This document shows, in pieces, positions 26,701-33,748 of a stretch of DNA of 64,000 bases. Below the pieces are notes generated by a model. The model made no database searches. It worked only from the letters and a program-made list of their open reading frames with translations, and had not been told where the DNA came from. The stretch comes from Nocardioides flavus (ex Wang et al. 2016). Lineage in GTDB: Bacteria; Actinomycetota; Actinomycetes; Propionibacteriales; Nocardioidaceae. The position numbers were made by a program, and so were the translations under genes. Every line of letters begins with the position of its first letter. Within the stretch, counting starts at the first letter, position 1. The stretch covers positions 744,001 to 808,000 of the forward strand of contig NZ_BNAD01000001.1 in assembly GCF_014653115.1 (NCBI RefSeq). The letters are read 5' to 3'.

Positions 26701-27063
26701 GCCCCCGCCGAGGTGGCGGGTGAGGTCCTCGAAGCCCGCCGTGCCCATGACGTCGTCGATCACCGTGAGCAGCGGCCAGGCGAGGCGGTCCGGGCTCCAC
26801 GGATCCTCCGCGTCACGGTCCAGCAGCATCGACACCAGCGAGTGCGGCGTGACGAAGTCGACGCCGGCGCAGACGCCGTCGCCGCCGCGCGGGCCGACGC
26901 CGAGCCGGTGCGAGAGGCGCTGGGTGAGCCATCGCTCGACCCCGCGCGCCGGGACGACGACCACCTCGCGGGCGAACGGGTCGGGCAGGGGGGCCACGAG
27001 CAGCTCCGCCAGGCCGTCGGCGAGCGCGTCGGTGCGTTCGGCGACGTGGAGGTGGAGGCTCAC
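23707..27063 (-). CDS. recC: Exodeoxyribonuclease V gamma subunit
   Basis: An 1118-residue protein matching RecC, the inactive helicase-like subunit that splits the duplex and recognises Chi. Recognisable segments are the start (SLHLHVAERTDALADGLAELL), VVVVPARGVERWLTQRL, LLTDWREGRD, SLFGHTRLPETEVSLLAALG, PRDILVMVPDIETYAPLI and VCLVGLDDGVFPR. The GTG at 27063 was chosen because a TAGGGT box (27071-27076, minus strand) lies 7 nt upstream, as in other leaderless genes here, and because homologues start at this strand; a GTG ten codons earlier is less likely. It is the first gene of the recCBD operon. Confidence 0.93.
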   Translation of the reverse strand: MSLHLHVAERTDALADGLAELLVAPLPDPFAREVVVVPARGVERWLTQRLSHRLGVGPRGGDGVCAGVDFVTPHSLVSMLLDRDAEDPWSPDRLAWPLLTVIDDVMGTAGFEDLTRHLGGGDPADDRSARRYAVARRLAGLFSSYAVQRPALLTDWREGRDRDGAGADLDPDLLWQAALWRRLLDAVPAPPPDVRHADTVARLCAGGADLDLPSRLSLFGHTRLPETEVSLLAALGTLRDVHLWLPQASSALWTALAPVAGEGQVPRSLDASADVVGHPLLGSLGRDSRELRRTLGDLPAETTVRVPPAPPTLLGLLQQDLRANHAPGADERAARGAPAPGDDSVQVHACHGAARQVDVLREVLVGLLEDDPTLEPRDILVMVPDIETYAPLISASFGMAEVAADGTGHPGHQLRVRLADRSLAATNPLLALAAQLVELVRGRMTASQVLDVAGADPVRTRFGLGDEELERITHWVDVSGVRWGYDGAQRGAFGLGGLEANTWVSGMRRVLLGAAMSGLEHRHVAGTVPVDDVSDGDLELVGRFAELVERVHAFVVAAERARTVTDWTTALSEAVHRLTSTPLSEVWQVAQFDREVARIAAGAGDADTLLRQADVRALLQQRLRGRPTRTNFRTGTLTVCTMVPMRSVPHRVVCLVGLDDGVFPRVSTVDGDDVLARRPRTGERDLRAEDRQLFLDAIVAATDKLVVTYTGRGEHTGAERPPAVPLGELLDALDRTLAVPVRDHVLTQHPLQPFDEANFVAGALRPGRPFTFDSLTLAGASAARGDRSPVTVLVPDPLPPPDPTPQDVSLADLQDFFAHPVRGFFRRLRISRPYDADEVDDAIPISLDGLQTWAVGDRIVTHVMSGANPQDAMLVEQLSGSLPPAALGVGVLRDIVGNVRPLVETAQALRTGPRRTLDVDIDLGGGRRLSGTVGDVWGNRAVAVSFSNLGAKHRLASWIHALALGAGLPDENWTVHTIGKHRSGGQAQQIGPLAQHEAEQWLRDLVALYDAGRREPLPLPVRASLAWAEESRRVWAGSDGDPDVRARAEWETPRFNDSGFPKEDADVWHVRAFGEAADYDVLACPTRPGEDGPHRLGHFAWRLWAPLVDGGHETIRGL

Positions 27064-27131
27064 GGCGCCCACCCTATGAGCGCGGACCGACACCCGCCGA
27101 CGTGGTCGACGGGCGTCGGGTCCGAGGGCGC

Positions 27132-27305
27132 TCAGCCCTTGAAGACGTCCTTGACCTTCTCGCCGGCCTGCTTGAGGTTGGCGCCGGCCTGGTCGCCCTT
27201 GCCCTCGGCTTCGAGCCGCTCGTCGTCGGTGGCCTTGCCGGTGGCCTCCTTGGCCTTGCCCTTCAGCTCCTCGGCCTTGTTGTCGATCTTGTCGTCGAGA
27301 CCCAT
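27132..27305 (-). CDS. CsbD family stress protein
   Basis: A 57-residue hydrophilic protein of the CsbD family. The core DKIDNKAEELKGKAKEATGK near the N-terminus and GKGDQAGANLKQAGEKVKDVF near the C-terminus are typical. Family members are general stress proteins in Bacillus and others; the molecular function is unknown. The ribosome site CACAGGAGGAACGAC is nearly ideal, implying high expression. It lies downstream of the recCBD promoter on the same strand, but is transcribed from its own signal. Confidence 0.9.
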   Translation of the reverse strand: MGLDDKIDNKAEELKGKAKEATGKATDDERLEAEGKGDQAGANLKQAGEKVKDVFKG

Positions 27306-27432
27306 GTCGTTCCTCCTGTGAGGTCGGTGCGGACCGGACGGCCCGCTCTCCAACCTGCCACGGGGATCGTGTGACACCACACCCGTGCGGGTGGACCGGA
27401 CGCCCGGGGGCGCCCGGCCCACCCCTGCGTCA

Positions 27433-27614
27433 TCAGGAGGAAGGGAGTGACGCAGGACGGGACGCGTCCGAGCCGGCGATCTGGGTGCGCGGGCGCTCGG
27501 GCGGCGGGGTGTGCTCGATCTCCTCGGCGCGCAGGGCGTCCATGCGCCAGATGACGGCGCACCCACGATCGCGACGAGGATGGCGGCGGTGCTGATGAGG
27601 ACCACGGCAACCAT
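27433..27614 (-). pseudogene. Small single-helix membrane protein, apparently frameshifted
   Basis: An ATG at 27614, with GGAG 7-10 nt upstream, begins MVAVVLISTAAILVAIVG, a clear transmembrane helix. The frame then turns to Arg/Pro-rich sequence that does not resemble protein. A different frame, from about 27560 on, reads VIWRMDALRAEEIEHTPPPERP and continues to a TGA at 27433-27435, exactly like the cytoplasmic tail that should follow such a helix. Joining them needs a single base change (one missing or two extra) near 27555-27563. It may be a recent mutation, a sequencing error or a programmed shift. If intact, the product would be about 60 residues. Function unknown. Confidence 0.5.
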
Positions 27615-27623
27615 GGGATTCTC

Positions 27624-27691
27624 CAGGTGTCTGAGGGGGTGGGGTGGAGGAAAACCTCTACACACCTGTATAAATTATTACTGCACACCTG
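27624..27691. promoter_or_regulatory. AT-rich promoter region with CAGGTGT/ACACCTG sites
   Basis: CAGGTGT at 27624-27630 is followed by its reverse complement ACACCTG at 27662-27668 and again at 27685-27691, the latter two 23 bp apart. Between them lies GTATAAATTATTA, the most AT-rich stretch in the region. TACACACCTGTA at 27659-27670 is itself an inverted repeat (TACA/TGTA). The element lies between the divergent small membrane gene and the MerR-type gene, so it is a good candidate operator for the MerR protein. Confidence 0.55.
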
Positions 27692-27728
27692 ACAAGGGGT
27701 GGCGCAGCTCTTTCTCGAGGAGGACGTC

Positions 27729-28562
27729 ATGTCGGAGGGCTTCAGCATCGGAGTGCTGGCGGCGCGCGCCGGGGTGACGCCCGGCACCCTGCGGACGTGG
27801 GAGAACCGGTTCGGCTTCCCCGCCGGCGAGCGGTCCGCGTCCGGCCACCGCCGCTTCACCGACGCCGACGTCGACCTGGTCCGCCGGGTGCTCGAGGTGC
27901 GCGACGGCGGCCTGCCGCTGCAGGTCGCGATCGACACGGTCGTGCGCGACCGCGAGGTGGCGGGCGAGCGCTCCGTCTTCGCGGCCGCGTCCGTCGCGGC
28001 TCCCGGCGTACGCCCGCTCCGGCTCGGGCGCCGCCCGCTGATCGCGGCCTCGCACGCCGTCGAGGACGAGTGCCTGGCCCGCGGGGACCGGGCCGTCGTC
28101 CTCGGAGCGTTCCAGCTCGGGCACCGCTACGCCGGCTCCCGGCACCGCTGGGAGGAGGTCGGGCGCACCGCGGCGTGGGCGGCGGTCGTCGCGGACTTCG
28201 ACGAGGACCTCCCCGCCGACCTGACGGCCTCGCCGGTCCGCTGCCAGCTGCCGGAGGACTCGCCGCTGCGCCGCGAGTGGGCGGTTGTCTGCCTCGGCGA
28301 CTCGTACGCCGCGGTGGTCGCCGCGTGGGAGGTGCCGTCGACCGGCACGGAGCCGGCCTACGAGGCCGTCATCAGCACGCACCGTGCCGTCGTCGTCGCA
28401 TCTGCGCGGGTGCTCACCGGCGTCGTGCGGGACGCCGGGGGCGAGGTGCCCGCCCGCGCGACGCGCCTCGTCGACGCCGTCGGCCCCGCGCCGGCGACCA
28501 CGTCGGTCGACGCCGACCGGACCTGGCTGCGCGCGCTCGCCGAGCTCGGCTCCGTGCGCTGA
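27729..28562 (+). CDS. MerR-family regulator with DICT sensory domain
   Basis: A 277-residue protein. Residues 5-70 (FSIGVLAARAGVTPGTLRTWENRFGF ... GHRRFTDADV) form a MerR winged helix-turn-helix that binds DNA. The C-terminal part, with IAASHAVEDECLARGDRAVVLGAFQ, HRWEEVGRTAAWAAVVADF and WAVVCLGDSYAAVVAAWE, matches the DICT domain, proposed as a light- or signal-sensing module in two-component and diguanylate cyclase proteins. The ATG at 27729 has CGAGGAGGACGTC upstream; an earlier in-frame start lacks one. It sits opposite a small membrane-protein gene, with repeated CAGGTGT sites between. The signal is unknown, and no B12-binding or chromophore cysteine motif was noticed. Confidence 0.8.
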   Translation: MSEGFSIGVLAARAGVTPGTLRTWENRFGFPAGERSASGHRRFTDADVDLVRRVLEVRDGGLPLQVAIDTVVRDREVAGERSVFAAASVAAPGVRPLRLGRRPLIAASHAVEDECLARGDRAVVLGAFQLGHRYAGSRHRWEEVGRTAAWAAVVADFDEDLPADLTASPVRCQLPEDSPLRREWAVVCLGDSYAAVVAAWEVPSTGTEPAYEAVISTHRAVVVASARVLTGVVRDAGGEVPARATRLVDAVGPAPATTSVDADRTWLRALAELGSVR

Positions 28563-28566
28563 CCGG

Positions 28567-28584
28567 ACCGCCCGCGCGGGCGGT
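28567..28584. terminator. Bidirectional hairpin terminator
   Basis: ACCGCCCG-CG-CGGGCGGT is a perfect 8-bp stem with a 2-base loop, 4 bp after the MerR stop and 6 bp before the stop of the convergent Rho-N-like gene. There is no T tract, as is common in such GC-rich genomes. Confidence 0.65.
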
Positions 28585-28589
28585 GAGGG

Positions 28590-28868
28590 TCAGTGGTGGC
28601 GCAGCGCGTCGATCAGCTCGGCCTTGGTCATCGAGGACCGACCCTCGATGTCGAGCTCGGCCGCGCGCTCGCGCAGCTCCTCGACCGTACGGTCCTCGTA
28701 GTCGGCGGCGGCGCCGCCGCGACCGCCGACCTCCGACCTGCCCCTGGCGGCCGCCGCGTTGGCGATCCGGGCGGCCTTCTCCTTGCTGGCGCCGTCGTCG
28801 CGCAGCGCCTCGTACACCTCCGGGTCCTTCACCGACGGGCCCGGGTCTTCCTTCTTCTTCTCGGCCAT
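28590..28868 (-). CDS. Small protein with Rho N-terminal/SAP-like domain
   Basis: A 92-residue charged protein. The N-terminal part (DPEVYEALRDDGASKEKAARIANAAAARGRS) matches the family often annotated DUF7218, and the C-terminal part (EDRTVEELRERAAELDIEGRSSMTKAELIDALRHH) is a Rho N-terminal or SAP-like helix-extended loop that can bind nucleic acid. No enzyme motif is present. Probably a small nucleoid- or RNA-associated protein; exact role unknown. Confidence 0.75.
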   Translation of the reverse strand: MAEKKKEDPGPSVKDPEVYEALRDDGASKEKAARIANAAAARGRSEVGGRGGAAADYEDRTVEELRERAAELDIEGRSSMTKAELIDALRHH

Positions 28869-28952
28869 CCCCCCACCGTGCCACCGGTCCGGGGCCGCCT
28901 GCTCACCCGTCCGGAGGTGGGCGACCGGCGCCGTCCGAGTAACGTCCGGAGG

Positions 28953-29414
28953 ATGGCCGGACGAGCGCGCGACGAGACGCCCCAGGAGCGGGCCGACCGC
29001 AACTGGAACGAGCTGCTGCAGGAGCTCCGGGTGAGCCAGACCGGCGTGCAGCTGCTCGCCGGCTTCCTCGCCACGCTGCCGTTCCAGTCACGCTTCGAGG
29101 CGCTCGACGGGTTCCAGCGCGGGTGGTACGTCGGGCTGCTTGCCCTGGCGTTCGCCACCGTGGGCGTGATGCTGGCGCCGGTGGCGATCCACCGGCGGGT
29201 GTTCCAGACGGACTCCAAGCCCGAGCTGGTCCAGGCCGGCCACCGGCTGACGGCGGCGGCGCTCGCGATGATCGCCCTCCTGCTCGCCGGCATCCTGTTC
29301 CTGGTGGTCGACGTCGTGTACGACCGCACGTGGGCCGCCGCGATGGGGGTGGTCGCCTCGGTCGTGCTGGCGGTGCTGCTGGTGCTGGTGCCGCGGCGGG
29401 TGGCGGGGAACTAG
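28953..29414 (+). CDS. DUF6328 family membrane protein
   Basis: A 153-residue protein with a charged amphipathic N-terminus (RDETPQERADRNWNELLQELRVSQTGVQ) and four hydrophobic helices, matching the actinobacterial DUF6328 family. Function is unknown. TAACGT (28940-28945) lies 7 nt before the ATG, so the transcript is probably leaderless; the GGAGG directly abutting the ATG has no useful spacing. Its stop is convergent with the SRPBCC gene inside a shared CTAG. Confidence 0.8.
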   Translation: MAGRARDETPQERADRNWNELLQELRVSQTGVQLLAGFLATLPFQSRFEALDGFQRGWYVGLLALAFATVGVMLAPVAIHRRVFQTDSKPELVQAGHRLTAAALAMIALLLAGILFLVVDVVYDRTWAAAMGVVASVVLAVLLVLVPRRVAGN

Positions 29415-29845
29415 GCCAGCTCGTCCAGGCAGGACCGCAGCTGGTCGACGGTCTTCCTCGCCAGGACCGGCAGGTAGGCCTGGACCACCGGGGAGGCGAG
29501 GACAGCGAGGCCCGAGAACCTCATCCGCGCGGTGTAGGTGATCTCCGAGCCCGCTCCTGCAGCGCGGACCTCGAAGACGTCGTGGCCCTCGAACTGCTCG
29601 TTGGTGCCGACCAGGTGCACGTACGTCGGTGCGACGAGCTCGGTGGTCGTGTAGTCCACCTCGACCTCGCGACCAAGGAAGGAGGAGACGTTGCGGTACG
29701 TCGTGCCGACGCCGCCGTCGCCACCGGTCCGCTCGCACGTCCGTGTGCCGGGGTCCCAGGCCTCGGCGTTGCGGAAGTCGGCGAGGTAGGCGTGCGCCGC
29801 GTCGGGGGCGGCAGTGGTGGTGAAGGTGCGCGTGATGGACGGCAT
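29411..29845 (-). CDS. SRPBCC family protein (polyketide cyclase/dehydrase-like)
   Basis: A 144-residue single-domain START/Bet v1-like protein. The N-terminal ITRTFTTTAAPDAAHAYLADFRNAEAWDPGT, the central VEVDYTTTELVAPTYVHLVGTN and SEITYTARMRF are typical of the helix-grip fold that holds a hydrophobic ligand. Members bind lipids, polyketide intermediates or act in stress responses. The ATG at 29845 was chosen because an N-terminal strand follows at once; the open frame upstream is not protein-like. Ligand unknown. Confidence 0.8.
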   Translation of the reverse strand: MPSITRTFTTTAAPDAAHAYLADFRNAEAWDPGTRTCERTGGDGGVGTTYRNVSSFLGREVEVDYTTTELVAPTYVHLVGTNEQFEGHDVFEVRAAGAGSEITYTARMRFSGLAVLASPVVQAYLPVLARKTVDQLRSCLDELA

Positions 29846-29883
29846 GGGGTCGACGCTAGCGCCCCGGTCCCCCGTTCGGGCGG

Positions 29884-29911
29884 TTGAAATGTACAGGGTT
29901 TGTCCTATGTT
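29884..29911 (+). promoter_or_regulatory. Promoter of the dps gene
   Basis: TTGAAA (29884-29889) and TATGTT (29906-29911) are separated by 16 bp and resemble sigma-70 -35 and -10 elements. The ATG at 29919 is 7 nt after the -10, so the transcript would start at or next to the initiation codon (leaderless). Confidence 0.6.
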
Positions 29912-29918
29912 GGTCGTC

Positions 29919-30518
29919 ATGGCGAAGAAGACGACACGTACCTCCTCCACCGCCCAGGTCACCAGCGACTCCGACGCGCCGCTGACGGTCCCGGGGCTAC
30001 CCACCGAGACCGGTCATGCCGTGGCCGACGCGCTGCAGATGCGGGTGCACGCCCTCAACGACCTGGCTCTGACGCTCAAGCACGCGCACTGGAACGTCGT
30101 GGGTCCGCACTTCATCGGGGTCCACGAGATGCTCGACCCGCAGATCGACGGCGTGCGCGACATGGTCGACACCCTCGCGGAGCGGATGTCCACCCTCGGG
30201 GTGGCGCCCAACGGCCTGGCCGGCGCGCTCGTCGCCGCCCGCTCGTGGGACGACTACGACCTCCATCGCGCCGACACCGCGGCCCACCTCGCCGCCCTCG
30301 ACCTCGTCTACAGCGGGGTCATCGAGGACCACCGCGCGGCCATCGAGGCCGTCGGCGACGACCCGGTGACCGAGGACATCCTCATCGGGCAGACCGCCGA
30401 CCTCGAGCAGTTCCAGTGGTTCGTCCGCGCCCACCTGCAGGGCACGAGCGGCGCGCTGGTCACCGAGGGCGCCACCGCCGAGCTCTCCGCGGCGCGCAAG
30501 GCCTCCCGCAAGCGCTGA
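29919..30518 (+). CDS. dps: Dps-family DNA-protection ferritin
   Basis: A 199-residue Dps. The ferroxidase-region helix LKHAHWNVVGPHFIGVHEMLDPQIDGVRDMVDTLAERM (about residues 46-82) carries the conserved His, Asp and Glu of the inter-subunit iron site. A Lys/Thr-rich N-terminal tail (MAKKTTRTSSTAQV) and a basic C-terminal RKASRKR could bind DNA. It stores iron and detoxifies peroxide during stress. The ATG at 29919 was preferred over 29907 because of the -10 element 7 nt upstream. It is followed directly by the agmatinase gene with its own TAGAGT box. Confidence 0.9.
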   Translation: MAKKTTRTSSTAQVTSDSDAPLTVPGLPTETGHAVADALQMRVHALNDLALTLKHAHWNVVGPHFIGVHEMLDPQIDGVRDMVDTLAERMSTLGVAPNGLAGALVAARSWDDYDLHRADTAAHLAALDLVYSGVIEDHRAAIEAVGDDPVTEDILIGQTADLEQFQWFVRAHLQGTSGALVTEGATAELSAARKASRKR

Positions 30519-30550
30519 CCGTCGGAGTCCGCGAGCCCTAGAGTCGGCAC

Positions 30551-31561
30551 ATGGCCCGGTACGGCGCGCAGTTCGGTCCCGACATCACCTTCCTGGGCGT
30601 CCCCGCCTGCGACCTCGACGACGAGGAGTCGTACGCCGGGGCCGACGTGGTGGTCGTGGGTGCCCCCTTCGACGGGGGCACCTCCCACCGCCCGGGCACG
30701 CGGTTCGGGCCGCAGGCCATCCGGATGACCGACTACCTGCCGCACGACGGGTCGCGGCCCTCCCTGGCGCTGCGCACCGACGGCCTGCAGGACCTCCGCG
30801 TCCTGGACGCGGGCGACGTGGAGCTGCCGCCGGGCGACATCGAGACCACGCTGGGCCGGCTCGAGGCGGCGGTGGAGAAGGTGGCCCGCGCCGGGGCGAT
30901 CCCGGTGGTGCTCGGTGGCGACCACTCCATCGCCTACCCCGACGCCAAGGGTGTCGCCAACGTGCTCGGCCATGGCCGCGTCTCGATGATCCACTTCGAC
31001 GCGCACGCCGACACCGGCGACATCGAGTTCGGTTCCCTGTGGGGCCACGGCCAGCCGATGCGGCGTCTCATCGAGTCGGGCGCGCTGCGCGGCGACCGGT
31101 TCCTCCAGATGGGCCTGCGCGGCTACTGGCCCGGGCCCGAGACGCTGGACTGGATGGCCGCGGAGCGGATGCGGTCCTACGAGATGACCGAGATCGTCCA
31201 CCGAGGCCTGGAGGAGTGCCTGACCGAGGCCTTCGCCATCGCGACCGACGAGTGCGACGGCGTCTTCCTCTCGGTCGACATCGACGTCTGCGACCCCGGC
31301 CACGCGCCCGGCACCGGGACACCCGAGCCGGGTGGCCTGACCGCCCGCCAGCTGCTCGACTCCGTACGCCGCATCTGCCTCGAGCTGCCGGTCGTCGGCG
31401 TCGACGTGGTGGAGGTGAGCCCGCCCTACGACCACGCCGACATCACCGCGGCGCTGGCCAACCGCGTCGTGCTGGAGGCGCTGTCGGCGATCGCGCGCCG
31501 CCGTCGCGATGCGCGCGACGGCACGGCCTGGGACCCGGCCCGCCCGCTGCTCGACCGGTAG
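30551..31561 (+). CDS. Agmatinase / ureohydrolase family protein
   Basis: A 336-residue ureohydrolase. The binuclear manganese site motifs are intact: VLGGDHSI (about 118-125), HFDAHADTG (about 145-153) and SVDIDVCDPGHAPG (about 239-252). Agmatinases hydrolyse agmatine to putrescine and urea; close relatives act on guanidinobutyrate or other guanidino acids, so the substrate is not fixed. The ATG lies 6 nt after TAGAGT (30539-30544), probably leaderless. No polyamine genes are adjacent. Confidence 0.88.
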   Translation: MARYGAQFGPDITFLGVPACDLDDEESYAGADVVVVGAPFDGGTSHRPGTRFGPQAIRMTDYLPHDGSRPSLALRTDGLQDLRVLDAGDVELPPGDIETTLGRLEAAVEKVARAGAIPVVLGGDHSIAYPDAKGVANVLGHGRVSMIHFDAHADTGDIEFGSLWGHGQPMRRLIESGALRGDRFLQMGLRGYWPGPETLDWMAAERMRSYEMTEIVHRGLEECLTEAFAIATDECDGVFLSVDIDVCDPGHAPGTGTPEPGGLTARQLLDSVRRICLELPVVGVDVVEVSPPYDHADITAALANRVVLEALSAIARRRRDARDGTAWDPARPLLDR

Positions 31562-31672
31562 CCCTCGCGGGCGCCACAGGACCACCGGCCCGGCCGTAGC
31601 GGGACGTTCGGACCTGCCGAAGACCGGGAGCGGGACCGAGGCTGGACCCACCGACGAGCCCAGGAGGTCCCC

Positions 31673-31867
31673 ATGCTCACCCAGCAGTACGTCCAGCACG
31701 ACTGGCCCCCCGCCGTCTTCGCTCTCATGCTGCTCGCCATGGCGGTCTTCGTCGTCGTCGGCATGCTGGCGTTCCTGGTCGGAGCGAACCGCGAGCTGAA
31801 GGGGTTCACCGCGCGCCACGCCGGCCCGGACGCACGACAGCCCGGTCGGAACGACCGGGCTGCGTGA
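31673..31867 (+). CDS. Small membrane protein with one transmembrane helix
   Basis: A 64-residue protein: short N-terminus (MLTQQYVQHDWPP), one strong helix (AVFALMLLAMAVFVVVGMLAFLVG) and a charged tail. The ribosome site CCAGGAGGTCCCC is close to ideal. I do not recognise a family. The last ten codons double as one arm and loop of a strong hairpin (31839-31861), so the terminator and the coding end overlap. Expressed alone. Confidence 0.6.
   Translation: MLTQQYVQHDWPPAVFALMLLAMAVFVVVGMLAFLVGANRELKGFTARHAGPDARQPGRNDRAA
31839..31861. terminator. Hairpin terminator overlapping a CDS end
   Basis: AGCCCGGTCG-GAA-CGACCGGGCT is a perfect 10-bp stem with a 3-base loop, ending 4 bases before the stop of the small membrane protein. 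It is symmetrical enough to serve the convergent gene at 31895 as well. Confidence 0.75.
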
Positions 31868-31894
31868 CCTGCGCGCCGGCTGACGGCGCCGACC

Positions 31895-33238
31895 TCAGCC
31901 GAGGCCTCCCTTCGGTCGGAGGACGAACAACCCGCGCTCCATGCTGCTCACCGCGATGGAGCGGGAGGCGTAGTAGGGGTAGTTGCTCCAGGACCCGCCG
32001 TCGAACGAGGCGTCGTCGTTCTCGGGGTAGAGGTCGAAGAAGCCCAGCTCCGGCAGCAGCCCGTCGCCCACCCTGCTGGTGTCGAAGACCCGCAGTCCTG
32101 AGGTGTAGTTCGACGCGTACGCCCGGTCCCCCTCGGTGTAGAGGTTGTGCCCGATGGACGCCTGTCCGTTGTCCGTGGTGGCCGTCAGCGTGATGTCGTC
32201 CAGGTCGCGGAGGTCGAAGATCCGGGTCGTGGTCGCGACGCCGTGGAAGAGCTCGTCGAGCTCGTCGTTGTGCAGGAAGTACTCCTGGTCCGGCGTCAGC
32301 CAGCCCTGGTGGCTGTAGCCGTCGGTGTCGTACTCGAAGCTGTCCAGGCGCACCGGGTCGCCCTTGTCGGTGACGTCGGTGACGGTCACCGTGTTGATGA
32401 TCCCCTCGGGACTGAAGTCGTTGAAGGTCGCCGCCGAGCTCACGCAGATCTCCTTGCCCCGGTGGGCTGCGTCCGGCCCGTCGTACACCACGCACTGCGT
32501 GTCGTGGATGTAGCCGTCGTCGGACCAGCAGCCGGCGAACGTGGGCTCCGCAGGGGTGGTCAGGTCGACCATGTGCAGCCCGCCGTCACACGTGTCACTT
32601 CCCACGACGTACGCGAAGCCGGTCTCCTCGTTGATCGCCAGGTTGTGGGCCCACGAGAAGTCCGCGTAGTCGAAGTCCTCCGTGAAGGTCACGGGTGTCC
32701 CGGTGACCCCCCGCAGCCGCGTGAGGTCGAAGACCTGCATCCCGTGGTCGGTGTCCTCCGACACCACGTAGGCATGGTCGGCGTACACCTTGATGTCACG
32801 CCAGAAGAAGAGGTCGGAGGTGTGCGTGGGCAGGGTGCCCACGACGTCGGGCCGCTTCGGGTCGGTGATGTCGACGAACACGGTGCCCTCGGTCCCACCG
32901 ATCATCGCGTACTCCCTCGCGGTCACCGGGTCCACCCAGCCCCAGATGTCGTTGGCGAAGGAGAGACCCAGGTCGTCCAGGGGCAGGTGGCTCATCATGT
33001 CGACGCCCCGGCAGGGGAAGGTCCGGGCCGCCATCCCCTCGATGCACGGGGCGAAGCCCCTCGGCGCGTTGCTGGTCTCCGCGGCTGACCCCGCCGCGAC
33101 GTTCTCGAACTCCTGCTGCTGGACCTCGAGCGAGGGTGGGACGACGTGTCCCTTGCCGTCGTCATGGGCGAAGGCGGCACCCCCCGACAGGACCAGGGCG
33201 ACCGACGCCAGTACGACCTTCGCGTGCTCGGCTCTCAT
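31895..33238 (-). CDS. Secreted choice-of-anchor B / LVIVD-repeat protein
   Basis: A 447-residue protein with a signal peptide ending near residue 24 (ASVALVLSGGAAFA before HDDG). The rest consists of beta-propeller-like repeats such as VFVDITDPKRPDVVGTLP, MQVFDLTRLRG, LHMVDLTTPAEPTFAG and RIFDLRDLDD, typical of the LVIVD and choice-of-anchor B families. Four cysteines could form disulfides. No C-terminal LPxTG or membrane helix is seen, so it is probably released. Function of the family is unknown; it may be a cell-surface binding module. Confidence 0.82.
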   Translation of the reverse strand: MRAEHAKVVLASVALVLSGGAAFAHDDGKGHVVPPSLEVQQQEFENVAAGSAAETSNAPRGFAPCIEGMAARTFPCRGVDMMSHLPLDDLGLSFANDIWGWVDPVTAREYAMIGGTEGTVFVDITDPKRPDVVGTLPTHTSDLFFWRDIKVYADHAYVVSEDTDHGMQVFDLTRLRGVTGTPVTFTEDFDYADFSWAHNLAINEETGFAYVVGSDTCDGGLHMVDLTTPAEPTFAGCWSDDGYIHDTQCVVYDGPDAAHRGKEICVSSAATFNDFSPEGIINTVTVTDVTDKGDPVRLDSFEYDTDGYSHQGWLTPDQEYFLHNDELDELFHGVATTTRIFDLRDLDDITLTATTDNGQASIGHNLYTEGDRAYASNYTSGLRVFDTSRVGDGLLPELGFFDLYPENDDASFDGGSWSNYPYYASRSIAVSSMERGLFVLRPKGGLG

Positions 33239-33429
33239 GGCAGTCCCTTCTTTCGGGCGAGCGCCACGAGGAACGGGATCGGCCTCCTCCGCGGCCGTCT
33301 CCGCTCGCCAGAGGATCGATCCACGCTAGGGACGGGCGAGAGCGGCGTGAAGGGTGTCGCAGGGAGATCACCAAGATGTCCGCCGGCGGTCTGGACCGCC
33401 TGTCGAGCGATCAGTCCCGAGAACGACGA

Positions 33430-33459
33430 AGCCGCAGGTCAGCGGGCTGACCTGCGGCT
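33430..33459 (-). terminator. Terminator of tRNA-Arg
   Basis: AGCCGCAGGTCA (33430-33441) and TGACCTGCGGCT (33448-33459) form a perfect 12-bp stem with a 6-base loop, just downstream of the tRNA on the minus strand. Confidence 0.8.
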
Positions 33460-33470
33460 CTCTCGCTCTG

Positions 33471-33543
33471 CGCGCCTGTAGGGATTCGAACCCCAAACCT
33501 TCTGATCCGTAGTCAGATGCTCTATCCGTTGAGCTACAGGCGC
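33471..33543 (-). tRNA. tRNA-Arg (anticodon ACG)
   Basis: On the minus strand the gene begins GCGCCTGTAGCTC and ends with the matching acceptor strand CAGGCGC plus a G discriminator. The anticodon stem-loop TCTGA-CTACGGA-TCAGA gives anticodon ACG (Arg, CGU codons). The T arm GGTTCGAATCC is canonical. CCA is not encoded. Confidence 0.97.
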
Positions 33544-33748
33544 CCGTCCGTGCAACCGTTCCGGCCGCGAGGACTGGTCGAGAATAGCCGACGCACTCCG
33601 GACGAGCGAAATCAGGGACCGGGCGCCTGTTCGGGACAGTCCTCGCGCAGTCGGGACTTCCGACCCCCGCGGGACGCCTGAGCGGTGCCCTAGGGTGCCT
33701 AGCACCCGCATCGCGGCGACGCACCGCCGCACGACGAGAGGCAGCGCG

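Noticed and set aside
28593..28952. Extended N-terminus of the DUF6328 protein
   Set aside because: The upstream part of the frame is antisense to the Rho-N-like gene and not protein-like; the leaderless ATG at 28953 explains the start.
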